From DASQGA01 sp963722715 (GTDB taxonomy: Bacteria; Actinomycetota; Thermoleophilia; Gaiellales; Gaiellaceae), in assembly GCA_963722715.1 (NCBI GenBank), contig CAVROA010000023.1, positions 62,001 to 126,000 on the forward strand: a stretch of 64,000 nucleotides of DNA, read 5' to 3'. The notes under the pieces are model-generated. The model made no database searches. It was not told where the DNA came from and worked only from the letters and a program-made list of their open reading frames with translations. Below, piece by piece: positions 1-8,849 of the stretch. The first letter of the stretch is position 1, and each line of letters opens with the position of its first letter. Position numbers and translations under genes: made by a program.

Positions 1-1
1 A

Positions 2-1267
2 ATGTCCCCGCAGGAGGTCATGGAGATCCTGGCCATCATGCTGGCCGCCGGTCTTGCGTCCAGCGTGCTCGCCGACGTCCTTCGCCTGCCGCGCATGGTG
101 CTCCTGTTCGCTGCGGGCGTGCTCCTCGGCCCCGAGGTGCTCGACTGGCTCGACGTGCCCGTTGGATCCGTCGGCGTTCAACTCCTGCTGACGCTCGGCG
201 TCTCGCTCATCCTCTTCTACGGCGGGCTTCAGCTCTCGCTTCGGATTCTCTCCAGGGTAGGAGTCGGGCTGGGGCTTCTGGCCGTGCCCGGAATGATCAT
301 CACGGCCGCCGTGACGGGCGCTGCAGCGGCGGTTGCCTTCGACATTCCCTTCGAGGAGGGATTCCTGATCGGTGCGGTGATCGCCCCGACTGATCCCGCG
401 ATTCTGATTCCCCTCTTCGAGCGCCTGCAGGTCCGGCCGAAGGTCGTCCAGACGGTGATCGCGGAGTCTGCGCTGAACGACCCCACCGGCGCAGTGCTCG
501 CGCTCACGATCGCCGCGTTCATACTCGAGGGCGGTGGGTCGGGGGCGAGCGCGGTCGGCGACTTCGTCTCGGAGCTCGCAATCTCGACCGCGCTCGGAAT
601 CGTCTTGGGGCTTCTGCTCGCGCTAGTCGTTTCGGAGCGGCGCTTCGGGATCTGGCGCGAGTTCCCCGCCATCGTGGTCGGGCTTGCTGTCGCAGCCGGC
701 TACGCCTCCATCGACGCGGCAGGCGGGAGCGGCTATCTCGGTGCGTTCATCGCCGGCCTGATCGCCGGCAACACCGAGCTCCTGGGTCTCCGCGTGTCGA
801 AGCCTGCACGGGAGGAGATCGACCAGTTCGCGAGGCTCACGGCTGACATCGTCGTTCTCCTGGTCTTCATCGTGGTGGGCGCGAACCTCCCGCTCGGGAC
901 GATGGCCGACAACTTGCTACCGGCGCTCGCAGTCCTCGCAGTCCTCCTCTTCGTCGCACGACCCCTGACCGTGCTCGCATGTCTCCTGCCCGACCGGCGC
1001 GGTCGGTGGACGCGGAACGAGATGGTTTTCGTCGGCTGGACACGCGAGACGGGCGTCGTGCCCGCGGCCGTGGCCGGCCTGCTTCTCGCGATGGGCGTCC
1101 CGAACGAGGACGAGATGGTGACGGTCCTCGCGCTCGCGATCGTGGTCACGCTCGGGCTGCAGGCCACCACCAAGGCCTGGCTCGCGGAGCGGCTGGGACT
1201 ACTCGAGCAGCCGGCTATGAAGGCTTCAGAAGAACCTGACGGAGCTCGTCCTCCCGCCCCGGCTTGA
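2..1267 (+). CDS. CPA1-type monovalent cation/H+ antiporter
   Basis: 421-residue integral membrane protein built almost entirely of hydrophobic helices. It resembles the NhaP/CPA1 exchangers that swap cytoplasmic Na+ or K+ for protons. The family's functional helices are visible: an APTDPA motif near residue 128 and ESALNDPTGAV near residue 154, with the Asn-Asp pair used in cation/proton exchange. There is no C-terminal regulatory domain beyond a short hydrophilic tail. ATG at base 2 gives a natural N-terminus (hydrophilic turn then helix), but the window edge hides any upstream start or promoter. The last 53 bases overlap the 3' end of the convergent KTN-RCK gene. Ion specificity cannot be read from sequence. 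Confidence 0.88.
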   Translation: MSPQEVMEILAIMLAAGLASSVLADVLRLPRMVLLFAAGVLLGPEVLDWLDVPVGSVGVQLLLTLGVSLILFYGGLQLSLRILSRVGVGLGLLAVPGMIITAAVTGAAAAVAFDIPFEEGFLIGAVIAPTDPAILIPLFERLQVRPKVVQTVIAESALNDPTGAVLALTIAAFILEGGGSGASAVGDFVSELAISTALGIVLGLLLALVVSERRFGIWREFPAIVVGLAVAAGYASIDAAGGSGYLGAFIAGLIAGNTELLGLRVSKPAREEIDQFARLTADIVVLLVFIVVGANLPLGTMADNLLPALAVLAVLLFVARPLTVLACLLPDRRGRWTRNEMVFVGWTRETGVVPAAVAGLLLAMGVPNEDEMVTVLALAIVVTLGLQATTKAWLAERLGLLEQPAMKASEEPDGARPPAPA

Positions 1268-1880
1268 GGATGGCGAGCACCTGGTCGCCCGCCCGGAGCT
1301 CGGTGGCGCCGACCGCGATCTCCGCCTGGCCCTCCCGCATGACCGAGATGAGGCGCGTCTCCTCGGGGAGTCTCAACTCCTCGATGCGCTTGCCGTCGGC
1401 CTTCGAGCCCCGGACGATCTCGACCTCGACGATCTCGAGATTCTCCTTGCGGAGCTCGAGCAGGTGGACGAGCTCGTGCTCGGGAACCTCGTGCTCGATC
1501 AAAGCCATGACCATCGAGGTTGCCGAGACGGTCGGCGCGATCTCGAGGAGGTCGAAGAGCTCGTGGTTTCGTGGGTCGTTCACCCGCGCCACCACCTTGG
1601 GCACCCCGTAGCGCTCCTTCGCCAGCTGGCAGATGACGATGTTGTCCTCGTCGTCGCCCGTGACCGCTACGACGATGTCGGGCGGACGCTTGATCCCCGC
1701 CTGCTCCAGCACGTGCAGCTCGGTGCCGTCGCCATACAGGGCTTCGTGCTGGAACTCGACCTCGAGCGACTCGTAGCGCCGCTGGTCCTGCTCGATGAGG
1801 ACGATCTCGTGGTTCAGGCGCCGTAGCGTCCGGGTGACGTTGGTGCCGACCTTTCCACCACCGACGACCAGGACGAACAT
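1215..1880 (-). CDS. TrkA-like potassium regulatory protein (KTN + RCK_C)
   Basis: 221 residues. An N-terminal Rossmann nucleotide-binding KTN domain starts with VLVVGGGKVG and covers about residues 1-130. It is followed by an RCK_C (TrkA-C) domain at about 140-218. Such proteins bind NAD(H) or ATP and gate Trk/Ktr potassium channels or related transporters at the inner face of the membrane. Its ATG shares one base with the stop of the upstream KTN gene (TGATG at 1878-1882), so the two are translationally coupled. Neither TrkH nor KtrB is in the window; the coupled transporter genes are APC-UspA permeases. Its 3' end overlaps the CPA1 antiporter gene. Confidence 0.88.
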   Translation of the reverse strand: MFVLVVGGGKVGTNVTRTLRRLNHEIVLIEQDQRRYESLEVEFQHEALYGDGTELHVLEQAGIKRPPDIVVAVTGDDEDNIVICQLAKERYGVPKVVARVNDPRNHELFDLLEIAPTVSATSMVMALIEHEVPEHELVHLLELRKENLEIVEVEIVRGSKADGKRIEELRLPEETRLISVMREGQAEIAVGATELRAGDQVLAILKPGREDELRQVLLKPS

Positions 1881-2299
1881 CAGGAGATGTCGGGGCGCTG
1901 GTCGTTGAGGACGACGCTCGTCAGCTCGTCGATCGCGGTCCGGGTCGGCGACACGATCGCGAATCCACGGCCGGCGTAAAACTCCGCCCGGGCCGGATCG
2001 AGGATCCGAACTGCCACTGAGGGCACCTCGTATCGGAGCTTCGCCACCTGGGCGATGACGATGTTCGTGTTGTCACCGCTCGTGGCGACGATGACGGCGT
2101 CCGCGCCCTCGATCCCAGCCCGCTCGAGGACCTCGGTGTCCATGCCATGGCCGACCTGGAACTCGCCGGGCCAGTTCTCGCCGAGCCTCCCCAGGGCCTC
2201 CTCGGTCTCGTCGACGACGACGACATCCCAGTCCGCTGCCCGCATCCGCTTTGCGACCGCGGATCCGACCCGCCCGGATCCGATGACGAGCGCCCTCAC
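1880..2299 (-). CDS. TrkA-N (KTN) domain protein
   Basis: 139 residues forming a single Rossmann-type KTN domain (ALVIGSGRVGSAVA at the N-terminus, then acidic VVVVDE closing the NAD site). The RCK_C domain present in its downstream partner is absent. I place the start at the GTG at 2299-2297, because it overlaps the stop of the preceding APC-UspA gene as GTGA (2296-2299) and begins exactly at the first beta strand. An upstream extension would be a basic non-domain leader. Together with the next gene it could form a split TrkA-like gating ring. Function as a K+ regulator is family knowledge; the partner transporter is inferred. Confidence 0.82.
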   Translation of the reverse strand: MRALVIGSGRVGSAVAKRMRAADWDVVVVDETEEALGRLGENWPGEFQVGHGMDTEVLERAGIEGADAVIVATSGDNTNIVIAQVAKLRYEVPSVAVRILDPARAEFYAGRGFAIVSPTRTAIDELTSVVLNDQRPDIS

Positions 2300-4219
2300 G
2301 ACTCCACTGTAGTTTCTTCCAGAACGCCCTGGGGATAGGCCACGACCATGACTTCGCACGGCGCGCGCCTCAGGACGTAGTCGACGGTCGGGCTGAAGAA
2401 ACGTGACTGGCGGCGCCAGCGGGGAGCGGAGCCCATGACGACGAGATCCACCTTCTTAGCCTGCGCGTGCTCGACGATCGCGCTGCCGATCGACCGGGCC
2501 CGGACGATGTCTCCCTCGACCGTGATGCCTTGCTCGGCGGCCAGCGACTTGGCCTCCGCGAGCGCGCCTTCCGCATCGCGCTCCTGCTCGCCGAGCTCGG
2601 CGTCGAGCGGCAGCTCGAACGGCACCCGGATGACGTTCAGGACGTGCACCGGGCACCTTTGCTCCTCGGCCAACCTGAGCGCGGTAGCGAGAACCTCGTC
2701 GCCGATCGGGCCGAGCTTGAGCGGGACCAGGATGCGCTCGAAGAGGCCTTCCACCTCCGGCACGAGATCGGGCTGCGCCGGCTGAACGCGCTCGAGCAGG
2801 GTCTCGCCGCGGGAGCGGCGCACGGTGGCGAACACCACAAATCCGAACACGACCCAGATCGGGCCGGCGACGCGAGCCGCGTCGTGGGTCAGAAGCGCGG
2901 CAAGCCAGATCAGAAAGGTGAGCGGCGCTCCGATCAGCGCCGCGAGCGGCACGGGCGTCCCACGCACGGACACGTTGATGAGCGCCCGGAACGGACGCTC
3001 GAGCTCCGGCTCAGTGAAGCGCAGCCGGATCACGGCGAGCTGCGCCGCGGTAAAGGCAATGAGGACTCCGAAGCTGTAGAGGCTTGCGAGGAACCGCACC
3101 GGCCCACTGACGAGGACAGCCGCAAGCAGGAGCGCCGACGAGAAGAGGACGGCGGTCGCAATCGACGCCGGAGCGATCAGGGTCCGCTTGCTCAGCCGGC
3201 CGATACGCGTGCGGGAGCATTCCGTGCTGCCCCAGCGAGTAGGCGAGCCGCCCGACGCCGGAGATCGAGGTGGAGACGGCGGCGAGGAGGATCACACAGC
3301 CACTGAGGCCGAGGAAAATCCGCAAGACGTCCACCGCGAGATCCGGCAGCTCGCCCCCGAACGCGACCGCGATGCCCACGATCGGCGCCCTGATCCAGGT
3401 TGTTCCGAGGTCGGTGGCGTAACCGCCCGGGCCGGCGGGGTCGGGGTGGGCCGGATACGCGGAGATCCCCACGATCCCGATTGCAACGGACATGACCACT
3501 GCGAGCCCGATGCCGGCGAAGAGGCTCCGCGGCAGAGTGCGGCCGGGTTCGCGTGTCTCCGCAGCGAGGTTCGCCACCGTCTCGAGGCCCGTGTAGGCAA
3601 GCATCGCCAGCGGAAGCGCGAATGCGATCGCGCCCCAGGTCGGCGCCCGGCCGAGGTCGACGCCGCGAGAGAGGGCATCGGACGAGACGAGGAACGCGAA
3701 GCCGAGCCCGACGATGAGGAAGTGGGTGACGAACGCAAGCCCGGCAACCACCACCGCGAGCCGGTAGAGGTCCGCGCGCCGCACGAGACGGACGATTCCC
3801 AGAAGGACGATGACGCCGATGGCCACGACCACGTCCCAGGGGCTGTCGGTCAGCGCCTCCCAGCCCAGCGCGTGTCCGAGGTAATGGGCCGTGAAAAGGC
3901 CCGCCAGCGCGATCACGATCAGGTAGTCGAGGAAGAGGACCCAGCCCGTGATGAATCCCGCCGGGTCGTTGAAGGCCCGGCGGACGAATGTCGCAGCGCC
4001 GCCGGTTTCCGGCATCGCCGCAGTGCCCTCGGCGTAGGACACCGCCACGAGCGTGAACAGGACGCCCGCAGCCAGCAGCACCCAGGGCGTGAACCCGAGC
4101 GCCTGAAATGCAACAACGCCAAGAGCGAAGAAGATCGACGACCCGATCTCGCCGTAGGCAACGGACGCGATCGAGGTCGGATCGAGGACGCGCCGCAGCC
4201 CCTGGACCTTCTTCGCCAT
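2296..4219 (-). CDS. APC-family permease with C-terminal UspA domain (frameshifted)
   Basis: About 640 residues once one frame break is healed. The first part (from ATG at 4219) carries roughly eleven hydrophobic helices typical of the amino acid-polyamine-organocation superfamily. The last ~150 residues are a universal-stress-protein fold (ILVPLKLGPIGDE... VMGSAPRWRRQ). Near 3202-3205 one extra base moves the reading from ...GQHGMLPHAY into RLSKRTLIAPASIAT; removing one base restores a protein of nearly the same length as the 631-residue paralogue next to it. Ends with a GTGA overlap into the KTN gene. APC-UspA fusions include the c-di-AMP-binding K+ importer KimA, but many are amino acid permeases, so substrate is open. 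The frameshift is probably a sequence error. Confidence 0.82.
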
Positions 4220-4222
4220 CCT

Positions 4223-4393
4223 CTAGCCCCGCGCCGCCAGGTAGAGGCGCAGGCCACCTGCGGCCGCGAAGAGCGCCCCGAGCAGGTAGCCGATGCCGCC
4301 GCCAACCATCGCGGTCTCGACGAGGATCGCTACGCCAAGAATCACGAGCACGGCGGAGATCGCGATCGTGACGCTTCGCGGAGCCCAGTTCAT
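4223..4393 (-). CDS. Small two-helix membrane protein
   Basis: 56 residues, beginning MNWAPRSVTIAISAV and consisting of two hydrophobic segments (about 8-27 and 31-53) joined by a Gly-rich turn. It starts in an ATGA overlap with the stop of the upstream APC-UspA gene (4390-4393), and its stop is only three bases from the start of the second APC-UspA gene, so it sits inside a coupled operon. No family recognised. Position and size suggest an accessory membrane peptide of one of the permeases, but that is inference. Confidence 0.72.
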   Translation of the reverse strand: MNWAPRSVTIAISAVLVILGVAILVETAMVGGGIGYLLGALFAAAGGLRLYLAARG

Positions 4394-6285
4394 GCGGCCT
4401 GCCTGCCGGCCGCCACGAGGACCCTGCACGGGCTCGCGCGGAGCACATGGTCGACCGTGCCGCCGAAGATCATCCGCCCGCGACGGGCTCGGCGCCGCGC
4501 CGCTCCGACGACGAGCAGCTCGGCGTTGCGCCTGTCTGCCTCCGCGACGATCTCCGGGCCGGCGCGCCGCCCGCGCGCCAGCCGCACGATCGTCCGGATG
4601 TCGTAGCTCTCGACCAGCGCCCGCGCGTCGTCCAGCAGGTCGTAGGCCTCGTCCTCCTCGGTGCGGAGCTCGGCGCCCAGCGGCTGGTCGAGCGGCACCT
4701 CGAGGACGTGCATGATCACGATCGTCGCCCGCCGCTCGCCGGCGAGCCGGGCTGCCGCGATGAGCGCTTCCTCGGAATCCGCCGAACGGGTGACGGGCAC
4801 CACGATCGTGCGGTAGTCGAGCTGGAGCGCCGGCCCGAGGATGAGCTGCGGCGCCCGCGCCGTCTCGGTCAGCGGCAGATGCACAAACCTTCGTCGGTAG
4901 ACCACGTAGAGCGCCAGGCCCAGCAAGAGCCACGCCAGACCGGACCAGCGGGTCGTCGGTTCCTGGATGACGATCACAAGCCAGGAGAGCCCGGTTCCGA
5001 GACCGCCGAAGAGTGCGAAGAGGGGCCAGTCGATGCCGCGCAGCCGCAGGTTCGGTCGCGCGCGGTACGACAGCTCTTCGTCCCGGTGGCGGACCCGGAG
5101 GGCGATCACGGCGGCGTGGGCGACCGTGAACGAGAAGGTGGCGCTGAAGGAGTAGATAGTGCCGAGAAAGTTCGTCTGCCCGGGAAGGACGACCGCGATC
5201 GGGACGACCCCGGCGAAGAAGAGCAGTGAGATCCACGGTGTCTTGAAACGCGGATGAAGCCGCCGGAAGAGCCCGGGTAGCTGCCGGTAGCTGGCCATGG
5301 CGTACGTGATCCTCGAGGCGCCGATGACGCCGGCGTTCGTCGCGATGAACAGGATCGTGGCGGCGAGGACGCCGACGTAGATCTCGAGCCCGGTGAGCAG
5401 CGCACCGGAGACCCCGAGGTTGTCCACCACCCCGAGCACCGGATCGTTTGCGAAGCCCTCGGGCGGCGGCAGGCCGAGCACGGTCTCGTACTCGCCGTCG
5501 ACCAGGCGCACCGGCATCGCCGAGAGCGCGATCAGCGGCAACGTGAAGTAAATGGCGAAGACGGCGGCGGCCACGAGCCTGATCGCGTTGGGAATGCTCC
5601 GCACCGGATCGCGTGCCTCCTCGGCGAGGTTCGACACGGTCTCGATCCCCGTGTAGGCGAGCATCGCGACCGGGATCGCGAGCAGGAACTGGCTCCACGT
5701 CGGAGCGATGCCGAAGTGGACGTTGCCGCTCAACGTGCTCGGGCTGAAGACGAGAACGAAGCCGATCACGACCAGCAGCACCTGGGTGGCGAAGTCCACG
5801 ACGGCGAGAAAGACGTTGATGCGCGCCGACTCCTGGATGCCGACGATGTTGAGCGCGACGAGCAGGACGATCACGATCGCGCCGCCGACGATGTCCCAGG
5901 GGTTGTCGCGCAGGGGCTCCCAGAAGATGGACAGGTAATGCGGCACGAAGAACGCCGAGATGGCGATCGTCGCGACGTAGGTCAGAATCTGCGCCCAGGC
6001 CGCCTCGAAGCTGACGAGCTCGTTGAACCCGTGGCGCGCGAAGCTCGAGGACCCGCCCGCCTCGGGATAGCGGACGGTCCCCTCGGCGTACGTGGCGGCC
6101 GTCGCCGCGAAAATGAGGCCGGCGATCACGAAGACGACCGGCGTCAGGCCGAGCGCGAAGACCGCGGTGACGCCGAGCGCGTAATAGATCGACGAACCGA
6201 CGTTGCCGTAAGCGGTGGCGAAGAGCGCGGGCGTTCCGAGAACGCGCTCCAGGGACTGGCCCCTCCGCCGTCGGGGAGTCGGCAC
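4390..6285 (-). CDS. APC-family permease with C-terminal UspA domain
   Basis: 631 residues. About residues 15-460 hold the APC transporter helices (start of helix 1 reads ATAYGNVGSSIYYALG, helix 6 region AYTGIETVSNLAEE). About 480-628 form a universal-stress-protein domain with TIVVPVTRSADSE at its first strand and the nucleotide-loop-like VVGAARRRARRGRM near the end. Paralogue of the next APC-UspA gene downstream and first gene of the operon. The soluble domain may sense a nucleotide and gate the transporter, as shown for KimA with c-di-AMP. The substrate (K+ or amino acid) cannot be decided. Start ATG at 6285 follows a basic leader PTPRRRRGQS. Confidence 0.87.
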   Translation of the reverse strand: MPTPRRRRGQSLERVLGTPALFATAYGNVGSSIYYALGVTAVFALGLTPVVFVIAGLIFAATAATYAEGTVRYPEAGGSSSFARHGFNELVSFEAAWAQILTYVATIAISAFFVPHYLSIFWEPLRDNPWDIVGGAIVIVLLVALNIVGIQESARINVFLAVVDFATQVLLVVIGFVLVFSPSTLSGNVHFGIAPTWSQFLLAIPVAMLAYTGIETVSNLAEEARDPVRSIPNAIRLVAAAVFAIYFTLPLIALSAMPVRLVDGEYETVLGLPPPEGFANDPVLGVVDNLGVSGALLTGLEIYVGVLAATILFIATNAGVIGASRITYAMASYRQLPGLFRRLHPRFKTPWISLLFFAGVVPIAVVLPGQTNFLGTIYSFSATFSFTVAHAAVIALRVRHRDEELSYRARPNLRLRGIDWPLFALFGGLGTGLSWLVIVIQEPTTRWSGLAWLLLGLALYVVYRRRFVHLPLTETARAPQLILGPALQLDYRTIVVPVTRSADSEEALIAAARLAGERRATIVIMHVLEVPLDQPLGAELRTEEDEAYDLLDDARALVESYDIRTIVRLARGRRAGPEIVAEADRRNAELLVVGAARRRARRGRMIFGGTVDHVLRASPCRVLVAAGRQAA

Positions 6286-6303
6286 CGGAGAACTCTAGAT
6301 GTA

Positions 6304-6318
6304 GCTTCGGAGCGAAGC
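6304..6318 (-). terminator. Possible weak terminator hairpin after hppA
   Basis: Six-base inverted repeat GCTTCG/CGAAGC with a three-base loop, lying 22 bases past the hppA stop and 18 bases before the next gene start. No clear U-run follows, so it is a weak candidate only. Confidence 0.3.
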
Positions 6319-6340
6319 GCCGAGCTGTTTCAGCCTTGGT

Positions 6341-8380
6341 CTAATGAACCCAGACGAGGAGCGGGATGATCAGGATCGCGACGATGTTCGTGATCTTGAT
6401 CATGGGGTTGATCGCAGGGCCCGCCGCATCCTTGTAGGGATCGCCGACGGTATCGCCCGTGATCGCGGCCGCGTGCGCCTCCGACCCCTTCCCACCATGC
6501 GCGCCGTCCTCGATCAGCTTCTTGGCGTTGTCCCAGGCCCCGCCGCCGGACGTCATGGCGATGGCGAGGAAGATCCCCGTGACGATCGTCCCGATCAGGA
6601 GGCCGCCGAGCATCTTCACGCTGATGATCCCGACGACGATCGGGAACACGATCGGGATCAGGCTCGGGAGCATCATCGCCTTGATCGCAGAGCCGGTGAC
6701 GATGTCGACCGCAGGCCCGTACTCGGGCTTCCCGGTCCCGTCCATGATCCCCGGGATCTCGCGGAACTGGCGCCGCACCTCCTCGACGACCTCGCCGCCG
6801 ACCCGCCCCACGGCCTGCATCGCGAGCGAGGCAAACAGATACGGCATGAGGCCCCCGATGAAGAGGCCTGCGATCACCCAGAAGTCTGAGAGGTCGAACT
6901 TGATGGGCAGCCCCTCGCGCCCGAGCTCCGACGTGAAGCCGTCGAAGAGGACGAGCGCCGCGAGACCAGCCGAGCCGATCGCGTAGCCCTTCGTGACGGC
7001 CTTCGTCGTGTTTCCGACCGCGTCGAGCGGGTCGGTGACACCGCGGACGGACTCGTCCAGGTCGGCCATCTCGGCGATGCCGCCGGCGTTGTCGGTTACC
7101 GGGCCGTACGCGTCGAGGGCGACGATCAGGCCGGTCATCGAGAGCTGTGCCATGACCGCGACGCCGATCCCATAGAGGCCTGCGAGCCCGGCCGCGCCGC
7201 AGATGCCGACCACGATCACGATCACCGGCAGCGCGGTGGCCTGCATCCCGACTGCGAGCCCTTCGATCACGTTCGTCGCGTGACCCGTCAGCGAGGCGCG
7301 GGAGATCGCCTTGACGGGCCCCCAGCGCGTGCCCGTGTAGTACTCCGTGATCCCGACGAGAAGGAACGTGACCGCGAGGCCGATCAGCGAGCAGCCGTAG
7401 AGCTCCCCGAAGGTGAAGTTGTCGTTGTCGAACGCCATCGTCACCGGGATGAACCCGATCGCCGAGAGCACCGTGGCGACGAGCACCGCCTTGTAGAGCG
7501 CATTGATGATCGAACCCGTGCGGCCGACCCGGGCGAAGAGCGTCCCGATCACCGAGGCGATGATCGCGATCCCGCCGATCGCGAGCGGGTAGACGACCAA
7601 GCCGGTCGAGGGAAAGTTGACGGCGCCGAGGAACATGACCGCGACCGCCGTCACCGCGTAAGTCTCGAAGAGGTCGGCCGCCATGCCGGCGCAGTCGCCG
7701 ACGTTGTCGCCGACGTTGTCCGCGATCACGGCGGGGTTCCTCGGGTCGTCCTCCGGGATCCCGGCCTCGATCTTGCCGACCAGGTCGGCGCCGACATCGG
7801 CCGCCTTCGTGAAGATCCCGCCTCCGAGCCGGGCAAAGACCGAGATGAGGGAGCCGCCGAAAGCGAGGCCGATCAGGTTCTTCGTTGCCTCGTCCGGGCC
7901 CTGATCGAACCAGGAGGTGAGGATCCCGTAGTAGCCCGCGACCCCGAGGAGGCCGAGCCCGACGACCAGGAGGCCCGTGACCGAGCCCGCGCCGAAGGCA
8001 ACCTTGAGCGCCGGCCTGACGCCGCCCTTTGCGGCCTCGGCGGTGCGGACGTTGGCTCGGACGGCCACGTTCATCCCGGCGAAGCCGGCTGCGGCGGAGA
8101 ACACCGCGCCGATCAGGAAGCCGAAGGCGGTGCCCCAGCCCAGATCGTTCCAGAGGCCGATGCCGAGGAAGATGACGATCGCGACGACGCCGATCGTCAT
8201 GTACTGCCGGCGGAGGTAGGCGGCAGCACCCTGCTGCACGGCGAGCGCGATCTCCTTCATGCGGTCGGAGCCTTCGGGCAGGGCGAGGAGCCGAACCGTG
8301 AGCCAGATCCCCCAACCGATGCCGAACCCCGCGCAGATGAGCGCGAAGAGCACGCTGTGATCCTGGAAGAATCCGCTCAC
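6341..8380 (-). CDS. hppA: K+-independent H+-translocating pyrophosphatase
   Basis: 679-residue multi-helix membrane pump that couples hydrolysis of PPi in the cytoplasm to proton export. The substrate signature is intact (DVGADLVGKIEAGIPEDDP around residue 190 and DNVGDNVGDCAGMAADLFETY following). In the region that separates the two subfamilies it reads GNTTKAVTKGYAIGSA; the Lys after GNTT is the mark of K+-independent H+-PPases (Ala in K+-dependent ones). Start is GTG at 8380 with AAAGG upstream. It stands alone between small gaps. It matches the PPi-type phosphofructokinase elsewhere in the window. No truncation. Confidence 0.95.
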   Translation of the reverse strand: MSGFFQDHSVLFALICAGFGIGWGIWLTVRLLALPEGSDRMKEIALAVQQGAAAYLRRQYMTIGVVAIVIFLGIGLWNDLGWGTAFGFLIGAVFSAAAGFAGMNVAVRANVRTAEAAKGGVRPALKVAFGAGSVTGLLVVGLGLLGVAGYYGILTSWFDQGPDEATKNLIGLAFGGSLISVFARLGGGIFTKAADVGADLVGKIEAGIPEDDPRNPAVIADNVGDNVGDCAGMAADLFETYAVTAVAVMFLGAVNFPSTGLVVYPLAIGGIAIIASVIGTLFARVGRTGSIINALYKAVLVATVLSAIGFIPVTMAFDNDNFTFGELYGCSLIGLAVTFLLVGITEYYTGTRWGPVKAISRASLTGHATNVIEGLAVGMQATALPVIVIVVGICGAAGLAGLYGIGVAVMAQLSMTGLIVALDAYGPVTDNAGGIAEMADLDESVRGVTDPLDAVGNTTKAVTKGYAIGSAGLAALVLFDGFTSELGREGLPIKFDLSDFWVIAGLFIGGLMPYLFASLAMQAVGRVGGEVVEEVRRQFREIPGIMDGTGKPEYGPAVDIVTGSAIKAMMLPSLIPIVFPIVVGIISVKMLGGLLIGTIVTGIFLAIAMTSGGGAWDNAKKLIEDGAHGGKGSEAHAAAITGDTVGDPYKDAAGPAINPMIKITNIVAILIIPLLVWVH

Positions 8381-8465
8381 TTACCCCTGCCTTTCGGTTT
8401 TCACAAAGTGGATCGCCCCGGCTCGCCTGAGAGCGCGCAATGCTCCGTTTCAAGCCAGGTTGCGA

Positions 8466-8494
8466 CGGCGGGCATTCTTATCACAATCCCGCCG
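8466..8494 (-). repeat. Inverted repeat between DUF1844 gene and hppA
   Basis: CGGCGGG and CCCGCCG separated by a 15-base AT-rich loop that contains TTATCACAAT. It may be a terminator for the upstream gene or a protein site. The remaining bases of the 127-base gap hold the hppA ribosome site; I could not identify a convincing promoter. Confidence 0.35.
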
Positions 8495-8507
8495 GGACGC
8501 GGTGCTG

Positions 8508-8849
8508 TTAGGTCTGGCTGGCGTCGTCCGCGGCGGCGTCCTCCGCCGCGGCGCTCGCGTACGCAAGCTGGAGATTCGCGACCGACTGGTCGAAGTCGCG
8601 GATGAGCTCCGCCGGGACGAACTGGCCGAGAATCGGCGTCACCGCCCGCATCGTCTCGATCGCAAGCCGCGTTTGCTCGAGGTCGCGCAGATCGCGCGTG
8701 TCCTCGGTCGTACCGAGCCGCTGGTAGCCGATCGACGAGATCGTGATCAGGCTCTGGATGAGAACGTCTTCGACGCGGAGCTTTCGGAGTTGCTCCGCGA
8801 CTTCGCGCGCGATTCGTTCCTGCTCCTCGGGTGGGATCTGCTCAGACAC
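8508..8849 (-). CDS. DUF1844-like small protein
   Basis: 113 residues, mostly helical and acidic at the C-terminus (AAAEDAAADDASQT). The central stretch LIQSLITISSIGYQRLG followed by DLEQTRLAIETMRAV resembles the DUF1844 family, small conserved proteins of unknown function. I chose GTG at 8849 (VSEQIPPEEQERIAREV), which overlaps the stop of the ligase gene by eight bases; a longer frame upstream is Arg/Cys-rich and not protein-like. Cotranscribed with the YbdK-like ligase. Confidence 0.62.
   Translation of the reverse strand: MSEQIPPEEQERIAREVAEQLRKLRVEDVLIQSLITISSIGYQRLGTTEDTRDLRDLEQTRLAIETMRAVTPILGQFVPAELIRDFDQSVANLQLAYASAAAEDAAADDASQT

Noticed and set aside
2467..3306. Long plus-strand open frame opposite the APC-UspA gene
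   Set aside because: Composition is Arg/Asp-rich without domains; it is the shadow of the minus-strand gene, as are similar long frames at 3188-4606, 7280-8605, 15666-17282, 27708-29723, 35475-36370 and 55241-56695.
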